Assembly: GCF_019973375.1 (NCBI RefSeq)
Contig: NZ_BPTV01000001.1
Coordinates: forward strand, 2,187,104-2,251,103
Source of the DNA: Prevotella lacticifex
GTDB taxonomy: Bacteria > Bacteroidota > Bacteroidia > Bacteroidales > Bacteroidaceae
Length of the DNA stretch: 64,000 nucleotides
Direction: 5' to 3'
Shown: positions 44,272 through 53,371 of the stretch, piece by piece
Layout: the number at the start of each line of letters is the position of its first letter
Position numbering within the stretch: position 1 is the stretch's first letter
Program-made: the position numbers and the translations under genes
Notes under the pieces: generated by a model
Databases searched by the model: none
Seen by the model: only the letters and a program-made list of their open reading frames with translations
What the model was told of the DNA's origin: nothing

Positions 44272-44279
44272 TAACTTTG
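44272..44279 (+). promoter_or_regulatory. Bacteroidales -7 box of the lptD-like gene
   Basis: Exact TAACTTTG, only 14 bases before the start codon, leaving a very short leader. Confidence 0.55.
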
Positions 44280-44293
44280 TCGTTTGATTAGCA

Positions 44294-47161
44294 ATGCGCA
44301 CAAAAACCATCATATTGCTTTTGATTTCAGTCGCTATGATTGTAGTGGCCAAAGGCAACGTATATGGATATTTCGCCGCAGGCAGACAGTCTGTCGGCGA
44401 CACCGTCAACGTCGATACCCACAAGCTTTTAGGAGAGATGAAAGCTGCCGAAAATGGTGCCGGAACGTCGAAGGACAGCACCATTACCGACTCGCTGCAC
44501 CTGGCCATTGAGGCCCACAACAAGATGATCGACGACTCGCTGCACCGCGACAGTCTCCAGAAAGCAAAGAAAAACGGCATAGAGGCTCCAGTAAAATACG
44601 AGGCCGGCGACTCCATCGTCTACGACGCCACAACGGGTATCGCCCACCTCTACGGCTCATCGAAGGTCGACTACCAGAACATGAACCTCGAGAGTGAGAA
44701 GATTTACCTAAGCCTCGACAGCAGTCTCGTGAGGGCAACGGGAGCCAAGGACACCTCAGCGGCCTTCCTCGCCGACAACCACGGCGACAGCATCAAGGGC
44801 ACACCGGTATTCAAGATGGGTGCCGACGAATACAAGAGCGACACCATGGCCTTCAACTTCAAGACGAAGAAAGGCCTCATCCGCCAGGTTTACACCGCCC
44901 AGGACGACGGCTACATGCGTGGAGAAGTGGCAAAACGTGACTCCACCGGTATCATCTACATGCAGCACGGCCGCTATACGACCTGCGACAAGGACCATCC
45001 CGACTTCTACATCGCCCTCAGCCGCGCAAAGGTAAGGCCGGGAAAAGATGTTGTCTTCGGACCCGCTTATCTCGTCGTTGCCGACGTTCCGCTGCCGTTG
45101 GCCATCCCCTACGGATTCTTCCCGTTCACGAAGAAATACTCCTCCGGATTCATCATGCCGAGCTACGGCGACGAGAACGACCGCGGATTCTACCTTCGCG
45201 ACGGCGGATACTACTTCGCCATAAGCGACAAATGGGACCTCAAGCTCCTCGGAGAGATATATACCCAGGGCTCATGGGGACTCAGTGCTGCCAGCAACTA
45301 CCGCAAGCGCTACCGCTACAACGGCTCGTTCCTCTTCAGCTATCAGGACACACGGACCGGCGATAAGGGTATGCCCGACTACAGCAAGCAGACGAGTTTC
45401 AAGATACAGTGGAGTCACCGGCAGGACACGAAGGCCAATCCTTTCAGCACGCTGTCGGCAAGTGTGAACTTCGCAACGTCGAGTTACGAGAGAAATAACC
45501 TCACCTCGATGTACAATCCGCAGACTATGACCCAGTCGACACGTACATCGTCGGTAAGCTGGAGCACCACTTTCTCGAGCATCGGCATGTCGCTGTCGGC
45601 CACAACGAACCTCAGCCAGAACATGCGCGACTCGTCGCTGGCCATGACCCTGCCCGACCTGAACATCAATATCAGCCGTTTCTACCCCTTCAAGCGCAAG
45701 CATGCGGTGGGAAAAGAGCGCTGGTATGAGAAGATATCGATGTCGTACACCGGCCAACTGAGCAACTCGATAAACACGAAGGAGGACATGCTTCTCCACT
45801 CGAACCTCGCCAAGGACTGGAAAAACGGATTCCAGCACAATATTCCCGTTCAGGCCAACTTCACGCTCTTCAACTATATCAACGTCACACCGTCGTTCAA
45901 CTTCACCGACAGGATGTATCTGAAGAAGGTGAACAGGGGCTGGGACGATTTAGCACAGAAGGAAGTGCTCGACACGACATACGGTTTCCACAACATCTAC
46001 AATTGGAATATGTCGGTATCGGCAAGCACAAAGATTTACGGATTCTGGATTCCGAACCACAAAATCTTCGGCGACAAGCTGCAAGCCATCCGCCACGTCA
46101 TCACACCGCAGGTCAGTTTCAGCTATTCGCCCGACTTCAGTGCCCGCCGCTACGGCTACTACGACAGCTACCAGTATACCGATGCCGACGGCAAACTCCA
46201 CTATGTGGAATACTCGCCGTACCAGAACGAGCTCTACGGAGGGCCCGGCCACGGACAGACAAAGAGCGTCAGCTTTGACATTGCCAACAATATCGAGGCC
46301 AAAATCAAGAGCGACAAGGACTCGACGGGCGTGAAAAAAATCAGCATTATCGACGAGTTGGGACTGAACATGTCGTACAACGCCGCGGCAGCCACTCACC
46401 GATGGAGCGACCCCTCGGTGCGGCTGCGCCTCAGATGGTGGAAGAGCTACACGTTCTCCATGAACGCACGATTCCGCATGTACGCCTATGAGGACGACGA
46501 CAACGGGCACCACTACCTCGGCAACCACACCCAGTTCCACTTCAACCGGCTGCCGGTGTTCCAGGGATTCTCGCAGAACATATCGTTCACCCTTAACCCC
46601 GAAAAGCTGAAAAAGCTCTTCGGCCACAGCGACGACGATGACGACGACAACCAGAAAGGCTACGACGACGGTGAGGGAACGGACACCGACATAGAGTCGA
46701 ACGTCGACGACGTGCTCGAGAAAGGCAAGCACAAGGCCAAGAAGAAGAGCGGCAGCATGGCCGAAACCGACGAGGACGGATACATGAGGTTCTCGATGCC
46801 GTGGTCGCTGACCTTCGGTTACGGTATCACGATGCGCGAAAATACGGGCGGAAGGTTCAACACCAAGTCGATGCGCTATCCTTATCAGTTCACCCAGACG
46901 CTCAACGTCAGCGGCAACGTACGCATCAGCGACGGCTGGAACATCACCTTCGCCAGCGGCTACGATTTCGACAGCCACGACCTCTCGATGACAACGGCCA
47001 GTCTGAGTCGCGATCTCCACTGCTTCAACATGAGCTGTTCGGTGGTCCTCAGGCCCTACACGAGCTACAACTTCACCTTCAGGTGCAACGCCTCAACACT
47101 GACCGATGCCTTGAAATACGACAAGCGCAGCGGAATAAGCAACGCCGTGCAGTGGTATTGA
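44294..47161 (+). CDS. lptD: LptD-like LPS-assembly outer membrane protein
   Basis: The 955-residue protein has a signal peptide (IILLLISVAMIVVAKGNVYG), an OstA/LptA-like periplasmic domain (AGDSIVYDATTGIAHLYGSS, YLSLDSSLVRATGAKDTSA, KTKKGLIRQVYTAQDDGYM) and a long barrel that begins PLPLAIPYGFFPFTKKYSSG, the LptD signature region. It ends with aromatic strands and a C-terminal Trp-Tyr. It inserts lipopolysaccharide into the outer leaflet. An unusual acidic stretch (HSDDDDDDNQKGYDDGEGTD) lies near residue 775. Identity to LptD is good at the domain level; sequence divergence in Bacteroidota is normal. Confidence 0.9.
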   Translation: MRTKTIILLLISVAMIVVAKGNVYGYFAAGRQSVGDTVNVDTHKLLGEMKAAENGAGTSKDSTITDSLHLAIEAHNKMIDDSLHRDSLQKAKKNGIEAPVKYEAGDSIVYDATTGIAHLYGSSKVDYQNMNLESEKIYLSLDSSLVRATGAKDTSAAFLADNHGDSIKGTPVFKMGADEYKSDTMAFNFKTKKGLIRQVYTAQDDGYMRGEVAKRDSTGIIYMQHGRYTTCDKDHPDFYIALSRAKVRPGKDVVFGPAYLVVADVPLPLAIPYGFFPFTKKYSSGFIMPSYGDENDRGFYLRDGGYYFAISDKWDLKLLGEIYTQGSWGLSAASNYRKRYRYNGSFLFSYQDTRTGDKGMPDYSKQTSFKIQWSHRQDTKANPFSTLSASVNFATSSYERNNLTSMYNPQTMTQSTRTSSVSWSTTFSSIGMSLSATTNLSQNMRDSSLAMTLPDLNINISRFYPFKRKHAVGKERWYEKISMSYTGQLSNSINTKEDMLLHSNLAKDWKNGFQHNIPVQANFTLFNYINVTPSFNFTDRMYLKKVNRGWDDLAQKEVLDTTYGFHNIYNWNMSVSASTKIYGFWIPNHKIFGDKLQAIRHVITPQVSFSYSPDFSARRYGYYDSYQYTDADGKLHYVEYSPYQNELYGGPGHGQTKSVSFDIANNIEAKIKSDKDSTGVKKISIIDELGLNMSYNAAAATHRWSDPSVRLRLRWWKSYTFSMNARFRMYAYEDDDNGHHYLGNHTQFHFNRLPVFQGFSQNISFTLNPEKLKKLFGHSDDDDDDNQKGYDDGEGTDTDIESNVDDVLEKGKHKAKKKSGSMAETDEDGYMRFSMPWSLTFGYGITMRENTGGRFNTKSMRYPYQFTQTLNVSGNVRISDGWNITFASGYDFDSHDLSMTTASLSRDLHCFNMSCSVVLRPYTSYNFTFRCNASTLTDALKYDKRSGISNAVQWY

Positions 47162-47254
47162 TAGCCGACGGTAGAGCCGAAAAGCGGCACCGGAATGTCC
47201 GAAGCAGATCAAATAGTTTATTAAAAGACTGTAATTTTCAGCGGTCATCCTTGG

Positions 47255-47297
47255 AGTCGTGGACAAATTTGAGTAAATTTGTCCACGACTTTTTTTA
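47255..47297 (+). terminator. strong rho-independent terminator of the lptD-like gene
   Basis: AGTCGTGGACAAATTT pairs perfectly with AAATTTGTCCACGACT around a short loop, followed by TTTTTT. Confidence 0.85.
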
Positions 47298-47333
47298 TTT
47301 TCCACAACATATAACATTAATATATAGCTTATC

Positions 47334-49601
47334 TTGAATAATATATCACCTCTCATTGTCGACCTGGCCCTCATCCTCATTGTTGCCGGTATCGTCACCC
47401 TTGTGTTCAAAAGGCTCAAGCAGCCCTTAGTTCTCGGATATATCGTAGCCGGATTTATCGTCTCGCCGAATATGCCGCTGACGATGTCGGTGGTCGACAA
47501 GGCCGACATCCACACCTGGGCCGACATCGGCGTAATGTTCCTTCTCTTCTCCCTCGGCCTCGATTTCTCGATAAAGAAAATCCTGAAGATGGGTGTGGCT
47601 CCGGCCGTTGCCGCCGTCACGATAATCTTCAGCATGGTGGCCCTCGGCGGCGGTGTGGGCCACGCTTTTGGCTGGACGCGGATGGACTGCATCTTTCTCG
47701 GTGGAATGTTAGCCATGAGTTCCACTACCATTATATATAAGGCATTCAACGACATGGGCCTCTCGCAGCAGAAGTTTGCCTCGAGCGTCATGAGCGTTCT
47801 CATCCTTGAGGACATCCTCGCCATCGTTATGATGGTCATGCTTAGCGCCATTGCCGGCGGCGGAGCGCTCAGCGGCGGTCAGATGTTGCAGAGCATAATG
47901 AAGATAGTGTTCTTCCTCGTCCTGTGGTTTGTCGTCGGACTGTACGTCGTACCGAGTTTCCTGCGTGCCGTTCGTAAGCTCATCAACGACGAGACCCTCC
48001 TGATTGTGGCTCTCGGACTATGCTGTCTGATGGCTGTAGTGTCGACGCGAGTGGGATTCTCGGCAGCCTTCGGAGCCTTCGTCATGGGCAGCATCCTCGC
48101 CGAAACCATTGAGGCTGAGCGTATTATAAAATTAGTTGAGCCGGTGAAGAACCTCTTCGGAGCCATCTTCTTCGTCTCTGTCGGCATGCTCGTCGAACCG
48201 AAGATTCTCGTCGACTATGCCCTGCCGATAGTCGTCATCGTCATGACCATCCTCATCGGTCAGGCCGTTTTCGGATCGATAGGATTCCTCCTGAGCGGCC
48301 AGTCGCTGAAGAATGCCATGCGCTGCGGTTTCTCCATGGCTCAGATTGGCGAGTTTGCGTTCATCATTGCGTCGCTCGGCCTCTCCCTGGGGGTCATCAG
48401 CGACTTCCTCTACCCCGTCGTCGTGGCCGTCTCGGTGGTGACGACATTCCTCACGCCATACATGATTCGCGCCGCCACACCCTGCTACGACGGCATCGTA
48501 AAGGTCATTCCCCACAGCTGGCTGCGCCGGTTAGAGCACAGAACGATGGGAACGCCCGAGACATCGGAGACGAAAGCCAACTGGAAACGGCTCATCCGCA
48601 GCATGGTCATGAACACGCTGATATACAGCATCCTCTCGGTGGCCGTCATCGCGGTCATGTTCAACTTTGCGCTGGCACCACTCCGTTTGCTGAGCACGAG
48701 CGTCACCGGCAGCCACTGGGCCGGCAACGCGGTCTGCGGAGTGCTCACCCTGCTCATCATTGCGCCATTCCTGAGGGCGATAATAATGAAGAAGAACCAC
48801 AGCGAGGAGGCCAAGGCCCTCTGGACGGAGAACCGCATGAACCGGCTGCCGCTGTTCTTCACCATGATTGTGAGGATTGTCATAGCATCGTCGTTCGTCT
48901 TCTACATCGCCACCTATCTCACCCGCTTCACCACAGGACTGATTTTCGCCATCGTGGCGGCAGTCATCGGCTATATGATTCTATCGCGGAACATCAAGAA
49001 ACGGAGCATCTCGCTGGAGCGTCGCTTCATACAGAACCTCCAGTCGCGCGACGTGGCAGCGAGGGTCCACGGCGACCGCCGTCCGCTCTTTGAGCAGCAT
49101 CTCCTCGACCGCGACATACACATCGGCATGTTCACCATTCCCGAGGATTCGACATGGGCCGGCAAGACACTCAAGGAGCTGAAATTCAGAAACCGTTTCG
49201 GCATACACGTCAGCAGCATCATCCGCGGTGTGCAGCACATCAACATCCCGACGGGCAGCAGCGTGCTCTTCCCCAACGACAAAATTCAGGTCATCGGCGA
49301 CGACGAACAGCTCGCAAACTTCGGCAAGACGATGAAAGCCGAAATCAACCACGAGGACCCGGAGATAGAAAAACACGACATGAAACTGCGGCAGCTCATA
49401 CTCTCGGGCAGCAGTCCGTTCATCGGCAAGACCCTCAGCGAGTCGGGCATCCGCGACATATACAACTGTATGGTTGTGGGCGTTGAGGAAGGTCAGGAAA
49501 AGCTCACGATGATCTCGCCGTCGCGAAAGCTCTGCAAGGGCGACATTCTGTGGGTCGTCGGTGAGCCCGACGCACTCAAGACGCTCGAGAGTGCGGAATG
49601 A
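47334..49601 (+). CDS. CPA2-family cation:proton antiporter with two TrkA-C (RCK C) domains
   Basis: Start is TTG 47334; no in-frame ATG precedes the first membrane helix. The 755-residue protein has about 12 helices from VDLALILIVAGIVTLVFKRL, with VMFLLFSLGLDFSIKKI, LSSTTIIYKAFNDMGL-type helices (MAMSSTTIIYKAFND), VSTRVGFSAAFGAFVMGSIL and the SMAQIGEFAFIIASLGLS motif of KefB/NhaS-like proteins. From about 595 two TrkA-C domains follow (WAGKTLKELKFRNRFGIHVS and FIGKTLSESGIRDIYNCMVV), each able to bind a ligand. Likely K+/H+ or Na+/H+ exchange. Confidence 0.93.
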   Translation: MNNISPLIVDLALILIVAGIVTLVFKRLKQPLVLGYIVAGFIVSPNMPLTMSVVDKADIHTWADIGVMFLLFSLGLDFSIKKILKMGVAPAVAAVTIIFSMVALGGGVGHAFGWTRMDCIFLGGMLAMSSTTIIYKAFNDMGLSQQKFASSVMSVLILEDILAIVMMVMLSAIAGGGALSGGQMLQSIMKIVFFLVLWFVVGLYVVPSFLRAVRKLINDETLLIVALGLCCLMAVVSTRVGFSAAFGAFVMGSILAETIEAERIIKLVEPVKNLFGAIFFVSVGMLVEPKILVDYALPIVVIVMTILIGQAVFGSIGFLLSGQSLKNAMRCGFSMAQIGEFAFIIASLGLSLGVISDFLYPVVVAVSVVTTFLTPYMIRAATPCYDGIVKVIPHSWLRRLEHRTMGTPETSETKANWKRLIRSMVMNTLIYSILSVAVIAVMFNFALAPLRLLSTSVTGSHWAGNAVCGVLTLLIIAPFLRAIIMKKNHSEEAKALWTENRMNRLPLFFTMIVRIVIASSFVFYIATYLTRFTTGLIFAIVAAVIGYMILSRNIKKRSISLERRFIQNLQSRDVAARVHGDRRPLFEQHLLDRDIHIGMFTIPEDSTWAGKTLKELKFRNRFGIHVSSIIRGVQHINIPTGSSVLFPNDKIQVIGDDEQLANFGKTMKAEINHEDPEIEKHDMKLRQLILSGSSPFIGKTLSESGIRDIYNCMVVGVEEGQEKLTMISPSRKLCKGDILWVVGEPDALKTLESAE

Positions 49602-49704
49602 ACCTTACGATGTACGAATCGTCAATGGCACACGCCGAAACATCAAAAAGGCAGGAAAAGGCAAGATTCAGTGTCGGATATTTTGCCAATAGGATGTTTT
49701 ATTG

Positions 49705-49712
49705 TAACTTTG
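49705..49712 (+). promoter_or_regulatory. Bacteroidales -7 box of pepT
   Basis: Exact TAACTTTG, 52 bases before the pepT start. Confidence 0.6.
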
Positions 49713-49764
49713 TGCCACGAAGGAAGTAATCTGGAAAGAAAAAGATTATCACAAAAATAAGACT

Positions 49765-50988
49765 ATGAAGATAGAAGAAAGATTCATAAACTACACCAAG
49801 TTCGACACTCAGTCGGCCGAGGACACCGGCACAGTGCCAAGTACGTCAAAGCAGCTCATCTTTGCCAAGTACCTCAAGGAGGAGTTGGAGAAGGAAGGTC
49901 TCGAGGATGTCGAGATGGACAACATGGGCTATATCTACGCCACCCTGCCTGCCAACACCGACAAGGACATCCCCACCATCGGCTTCATTTCGCACTACGA
50001 CACGGCCCTCGATGCCAGCGGAGCGAACATCAAGGCACGCATCATCCGCAACTACGACGGCAACGACATCGAGCTGTCGAAGGGAATAATCTCCAGTACG
50101 GCAAAGTTCCCCGAACTGTTGGAGCACAAGGGCGAGGACATCATCGTCACCGACGGCACCACCCTCCTCGGTGCCGACGACAAGGCCGGTATCGCCGAGA
50201 TTGTGCAGGCTATGTGCTACCTGCGCGACCACAACGAAATCAAGCACGGAAAGATTCGTGTCGGCTTCAACCCCGATGAGGAAATAGGTATGGGTGCCCA
50301 CCATTTCGACGTCGAGAAGTTCGGCTGTCAGTGGGCATACACGATGGACGGCGGCGACATCGGCGACCTCGAATACGAGAACTTCAATGCTGCCGCGGCC
50401 AAGGTTACCATCCACGGAGTGAGCGTCCACACAGGTTACGCCAAGGGAAAGATGATCAATGCCGCAAGGATAGCGTGCGAATTCAACAGCATGATTCCCG
50501 TGACCGACATTCCCGAGACCACCGAGGGCTATCAGGGATTCTACCATCTGCTCGGCATCGAGGGTGCCTGCGAGGAGGCAAAGCTCAGCTACATCATCCG
50601 TGACCACTCGCGCGAGAAATTCAACGACCGCAAGAAGTTCATGGAGGACATAGCTAAGAAGCTCAATGAGAAATACGGCGACGGCGTCGTAGAGATAAAG
50701 CTCACCGACCAGTACTATAATATGAAGGAGAAAATCGACCCGAACATCCATGTCGTCGACCTCGTCGTAAAGGCCATGGAGATGAGCGGCGTGAAGCCGA
50801 AGGTCGAACCCATACGCGGAGGTACCGACGGTGCCCAACTGTCGTTCCGCGGACTGCCCTGCCCCAACATCTTCGCCGGTGGCGTGAACTTCCACGGTCC
50901 TTACGAGTTCGTGTCCATCCAAGTCATGGAGAAGGCCATGGACGTCATTGTGAACATCTGCCGGCTCACCGCCAACTACAACGACTGA
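49765..50988 (+). CDS. pepT: peptidase T (tripeptide aminopeptidase)
   Basis: The 407-residue M20-family metallopeptidase has [18 protein letters not shown], metal ligands in [60 protein letters not shown] and [20 protein letters not shown]. It releases the N-terminal residue from tripeptides in the cytoplasm. Length and all motifs match PepT. Single gene. Confidence 0.97.
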   Translation: MKIEERFINYTKFDTQSAEDTGTVPSTSKQLIFAKYLKEELEKEGLEDVEMDNMGYIYATLPANTDKDIPTIGFISHYDTALDASGANIKARIIRNYDGNDIELSKGIISSTAKFPELLEHKGEDIIVTDGTTLLGADDKAGIAEIVQAMCYLRDHNEIKHGKIRVGFNPDEEIGMGAHHFDVEKFGCQWAYTMDGGDIGDLEYENFNAAAAKVTIHGVSVHTGYAKGKMINAARIACEFNSMIPVTDIPETTEGYQGFYHLLGIEGACEEAKLSYIIRDHSREKFNDRKKFMEDIAKKLNEKYGDGVVEIKLTDQYYNMKEKIDPNIHVVDLVVKAMEMSGVKPKVEPIRGGTDGAQLSFRGLPCPNIFAGGVNFHGPYEFVSIQVMEKAMDVIVNICRLTANYND

Positions 50989-51065
50989 TGTCGTCGGCAG
51001 ACGCTGAGAAGTAAAGGCTACAGACGCTGATGCAGCAGCGGAGAGACGCGACGAAAAATACGAAA

Positions 51066-51205
51066 AATCTTTACGGCATTCCAATACATGCCTTTTCATG
51101 ATGCGAAACGGTCCATTTCAGCTTGCGAAATGGACCGTTTTGCGTTGTGAAATGGACCGTTTTAAAGATAGAAAGTACGTATTTTTTATAAGTGATTGAG
51201 AATGA
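51066..51205 (+). repeat. 22-bp-period palindrome array D
   Basis: Units begin at 51084 (ATACATGCCTTTT), 51106 (AAACGGTCCATTT), 51128 and 51150 (AAATGGACCGTTT), exactly 22 apart. Left end AAATCTTTACG, right end AAGTGATTGAGAATGAG. It lies about 80 bases past the pepT stop. Confidence 0.8.
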
Positions 51206-51309
51206 GATAAGTTTTTATCTCATAAAAAGAAGAGGTTACGAATTAGAAATAAACAGAATGTAGCATCCTGCTGTGATTTGCATAACCATCCAAAGAACTC
51301 TTTCGGTTG

Positions 51310-51317
51310 CAAAGGTA
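51310..51317 (-). promoter_or_regulatory. orphan Bacteroidales -7 box facing array D
   Basis: Minus-strand TACCTTTG, exact consensus. It points left into 51300-51070, where the only open frame is 17 codons (MVMQITAGCYILFISNS, from about 51283) before array D. It may make a short RNA antisense to array D or be a leftover. Confidence 0.35.
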
Positions 51318-51518
51318 CGATATTTAATCGGGGATAAAGAATGTTTTAAGATTTTTTATCCTCGATTTTTTGCTTGTATAAATCTGTTTTCATTAAACCC
51401 TATTCTTCTCTATTCTTTGCTGTTTCCATTTCAATCCATTCAAACATATGTGGCAATGGTTTCTGTTTTTTGAATGGTCTATTTCGTTTGCATATTCTCA
51501 TCCTTTCGTGTGTTTTGT

Positions 51519-51685
51519 ATAAAAGTCAGCCGTCGTCGCAGAAAGACAGTCCTCGTACCTCAGACTAACTTCCTCCGACTATGGCACGGCAAGAAAAATC
51601 CTTGGCAGTATGCCTTGAAATACTTCAAGACTATACTGCCAAGGACTTTTCTTTGTTTGCCGTGCTGACAACGGCTGACTTTTAT
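51519..51685. repeat. long nested inverted repeat (hairpin 1)
   Basis: Four perfectly paired stems nest around one loop: ATAAAAGTCAGCCGT (51519) with 51671-51685, GCACGGCAA (51584) with 51657-51665, TCCTTGGCAGTAT (51599) with 51633-51645, and CTTGAA (51614) with 51624-51629. Both arms could also be read as a weak open frame (MARQEKSLAVCLEILQ from 51581), but the pairing is far beyond chance. Function unknown. Confidence 0.75.
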
Positions 51686-51728
51686 AGCCACAACTCGCAG
51701 TTCCATTTTTTATCGCACAATCCAAACG

Positions 51729-51849
51729 ACATGAAACAGTGGCACGCCACCCTTTCATGTCTCAGTAGTACGGCATGAGGAAAAGTGCTTCTTTTTGTCG
51801 GTTGCAGGCTAACCGATCAAAAGAAACACCATTCCTTGATTTGCCGTAC
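51729..51849. repeat. two further hairpins (2 and 3) in the same train
   Basis: ACATGAAA (51729) pairs with TTTCATGT (51753) over GTGG/CCAC. GTACGGCA (51768) pairs with TGCCGTAC (51842), with inner stems AGGAA/TTCCT, TTCTTTT (51789)/AAAAGAA (51819) and CGGTT (51799)/AACCG (51811). A smaller hairpin GAAGTATGG/CCATAC.CTTC follows near 51952-51980. Confidence 0.65.
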
Positions 51850-51883
51850 CATTTTGTTTGCATACTCCACCGCAAGAAAGAAG

Positions 51884-52129
51884 TCATTGATGTAAACCCC
51901 AACGACCACTTTCATGCTTGGCTGCACAACCTTGGAGAAAACCCGATGCAAGAAGTATGGACAAGCCATACTCTTCTTTCACCGGAATTTCTCTGAAGGC
52001 TGTGCCATTCTTGTATGCGATTTCCATTTTCCTAAAAACATTTGCAAGACAGTAATTGTATCCATTTCTAAGAAATGAGTATGCGATAATCGTACAGTCC
52101 AAAAACTTCCGTGAAGTTTCTATTTTCAT
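51884..52129 (-). CDS. possible small protein of unknown function
   Basis: 81 codons from ATG 52129 (MKIETSRKFLDCTIIAYSFL) to a stop at 51884. A consensus TACCTTTG box at 52197-52204 lies 67 bases upstream in the same direction, which favours a real gene. Also visible are YNYCLANVFRKMEIAYKNG and FREIPVKEEYGLSILLASGF. No family is recognised, and the ribosome site is poor. Confidence 0.4.
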   Translation of the reverse strand: MKIETSRKFLDCTIIAYSFLRNGYNYCLANVFRKMEIAYKNGTAFREIPVKEEYGLSILLASGFLQGCAAKHESGRWGLHQ

Positions 52130-52196
52130 TTGCCGCTCTGATTTTCTTTCCTCCACATGGTCTTTCCTTTTGGCATCAACCGTTATCGTGCAGGTG

Positions 52197-52204
52197 CAAA
52201 GGTA
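52197..52204 (-). promoter_or_regulatory. Bacteroidales -7 box, minus strand
   Basis: Exact TACCTTTG upstream of the small minus-strand open frame. The plus-strand 52205-52454 region before the next gene is AT-rich with hairpins (TTTTCCGAAAAA type) and no gene. Confidence 0.5.
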
Positions 52205-52454
52205 TGGCAGCGGGCTTTGGAAATAAAAGGTCGAGCCTTCGGTTTTCGAAAAAATCTCCACACCGTTGGGTAGTATTTTTCCGAAAAACCTTGTATTTCC
52301 AGCCTCGCCGCCCTTGAAAGGCACCTGAAACGAAACGACCGATGCGACAGGAAGACGCAAAAAAAAATGTCGGAAAAGGGAGCGACAAAAAGGTGAAGAA
52401 ACGAGAACTTCCCTTCAGTTCCTGGAACCGCAAATAAATTTAATTCAAGGCTAT

Positions 52455-52670
52455 ATGACAACAAACATCAACATAACACAGACTTGGTGGAGATTACTCT
52501 CCGCAGTCGGCTCAACCCTCATCACTTTGGTGGCTTGGTTGGGATATATGGCTCTCTGCATGGTCGGTGAAGTCATATTGGGAATTGTGAAGTTCATCTT
52601 CGGCATCATCATTTCCATTCTTTCTATGGTGGTACTGATTGGAACATTCATTTGGTTATTAACACTTTAA
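52455..52670 (+). CDS. small membrane protein of a conjugative-element module
   Basis: 71 residues, mostly hydrophobic: LLSAVGSTLITLVAWLGYMA, VGEVILGIVKFIFGIIISIL and a third short segment. First gene of a plus-strand set with two small genes, pcfK and pcfJ, with short gaps (12 and 23 bases). Homologues occur in Bacteroidales mobile elements; function unknown. Confidence 0.7.
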   Translation: MTTNINITQTWWRLLSAVGSTLITLVAWLGYMALCMVGEVILGIVKFIFGIIISILSMVVLIGTFIWLLTL

Positions 52671-52682
52671 AGTACAAGCGAT

Positions 52683-52922
52683 ATGAACAGAAGCATTGAA
52701 GCGATACCTACATGGGCACTCTGCTACATCATCAACGGCGATGCAAGCGGACTGACTGACGAGGAAAGCCGTATGGTGGACGAAGCCATACGCAAGAACA
52801 ATATTGAGATAGTAAGTCCAAGATACAACGAGGACATGTGCACAGAACCTTACTTCAGCCGTTATCCGTTCTTCGGACTGCCTACAGAAGTTGAGGACTG
52901 CGATATCGTCTATCACGAGTAA
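52683..52922 (+). CDS. small conserved protein of mobile elements
   Basis: 79 residues: IEAIPTWALCYIINGDASGL, TDEESRMVDEAIRKNNIEIV and EPYFSRYPFFGLPTEVEDCD. The pattern PTWALCYIINGD...DE...F is typical of the small acidic proteins encoded before pcfK in Bacteroidales elements. Function unknown. Confidence 0.75.
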   Translation: MNRSIEAIPTWALCYIINGDASGLTDEESRMVDEAIRKNNIEIVSPRYNEDMCTEPYFSRYPFFGLPTEVEDCDIVYHE

Positions 52923-52945
52923 CAACCCCTTTAACAACATCAGAC

Positions 52946-53371
52946 ATGAACACTACAGAATATTTCAAGAGAACCATACAAGCCTATTTGGAGGAGCGTG
53001 CTATGGAGGACGAACTCTTTGCAGCCAAGTATGACAACCCCGACAAGAACATAGACGATTGCGTCACCTACATACTTAATTGGGTGCAGAAGAGCGGTTG
53101 CAACGGCTTTTGCGATGACGAGATATATGGGCAAGCCATCCACTACTACGAGGAGAATGACATCGAGGTAGGAAAACCATTGAACTGCCAAGTGTCTGTT
53201 AACCACCACATCGAACTCACAGAGGAGGAGAAGGCACAGGCAAGACAGGAAGCCATCCGCCAATATCAGCAAGAGCAGATGAACAAGATGCGTAACAGAG
53301 ATACCGCCAAGCGCACCTCACAGAGAACGGAAACAGAAGTACACCAACCATCATTATTCGACACGTTATGA
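52946..53371 (+). CDS. pcfK: PcfK-like protein
   Basis: The 141-residue protein has the PcfK layout: FKRTIQAYLEERAMEDELFA, KNIDDCVTYILNWVQKSGCN, GFCDDEIYGQAIHYYEEND and NCQVSVNHHIELTEEEKAQ. Its C-terminus is Gln/Arg-rich. The stop overlaps the pcfJ start by 4 bases (ATGA), indicating coupled translation. PcfK/PcfJ pairs occur in conjugative plasmids and integrative elements; the precise role is not known. Confidence 0.88.
   Translation: MNTTEYFKRTIQAYLEERAMEDELFAAKYDNPDKNIDDCVTYILNWVQKSGCNGFCDDEIYGQAIHYYEENDIEVGKPLNCQVSVNHHIELTEEEKAQARQEAIRQYQQEQMNKMRNRDTAKRTSQRTETEVHQPSLFDTL

Noticed and set aside
51581..51996. Short plus-strand frames over the hairpin train
   Set aside because: The strong nested pairing explains the sequence; the frames have no promoter or ribosome site and no recognisable family.
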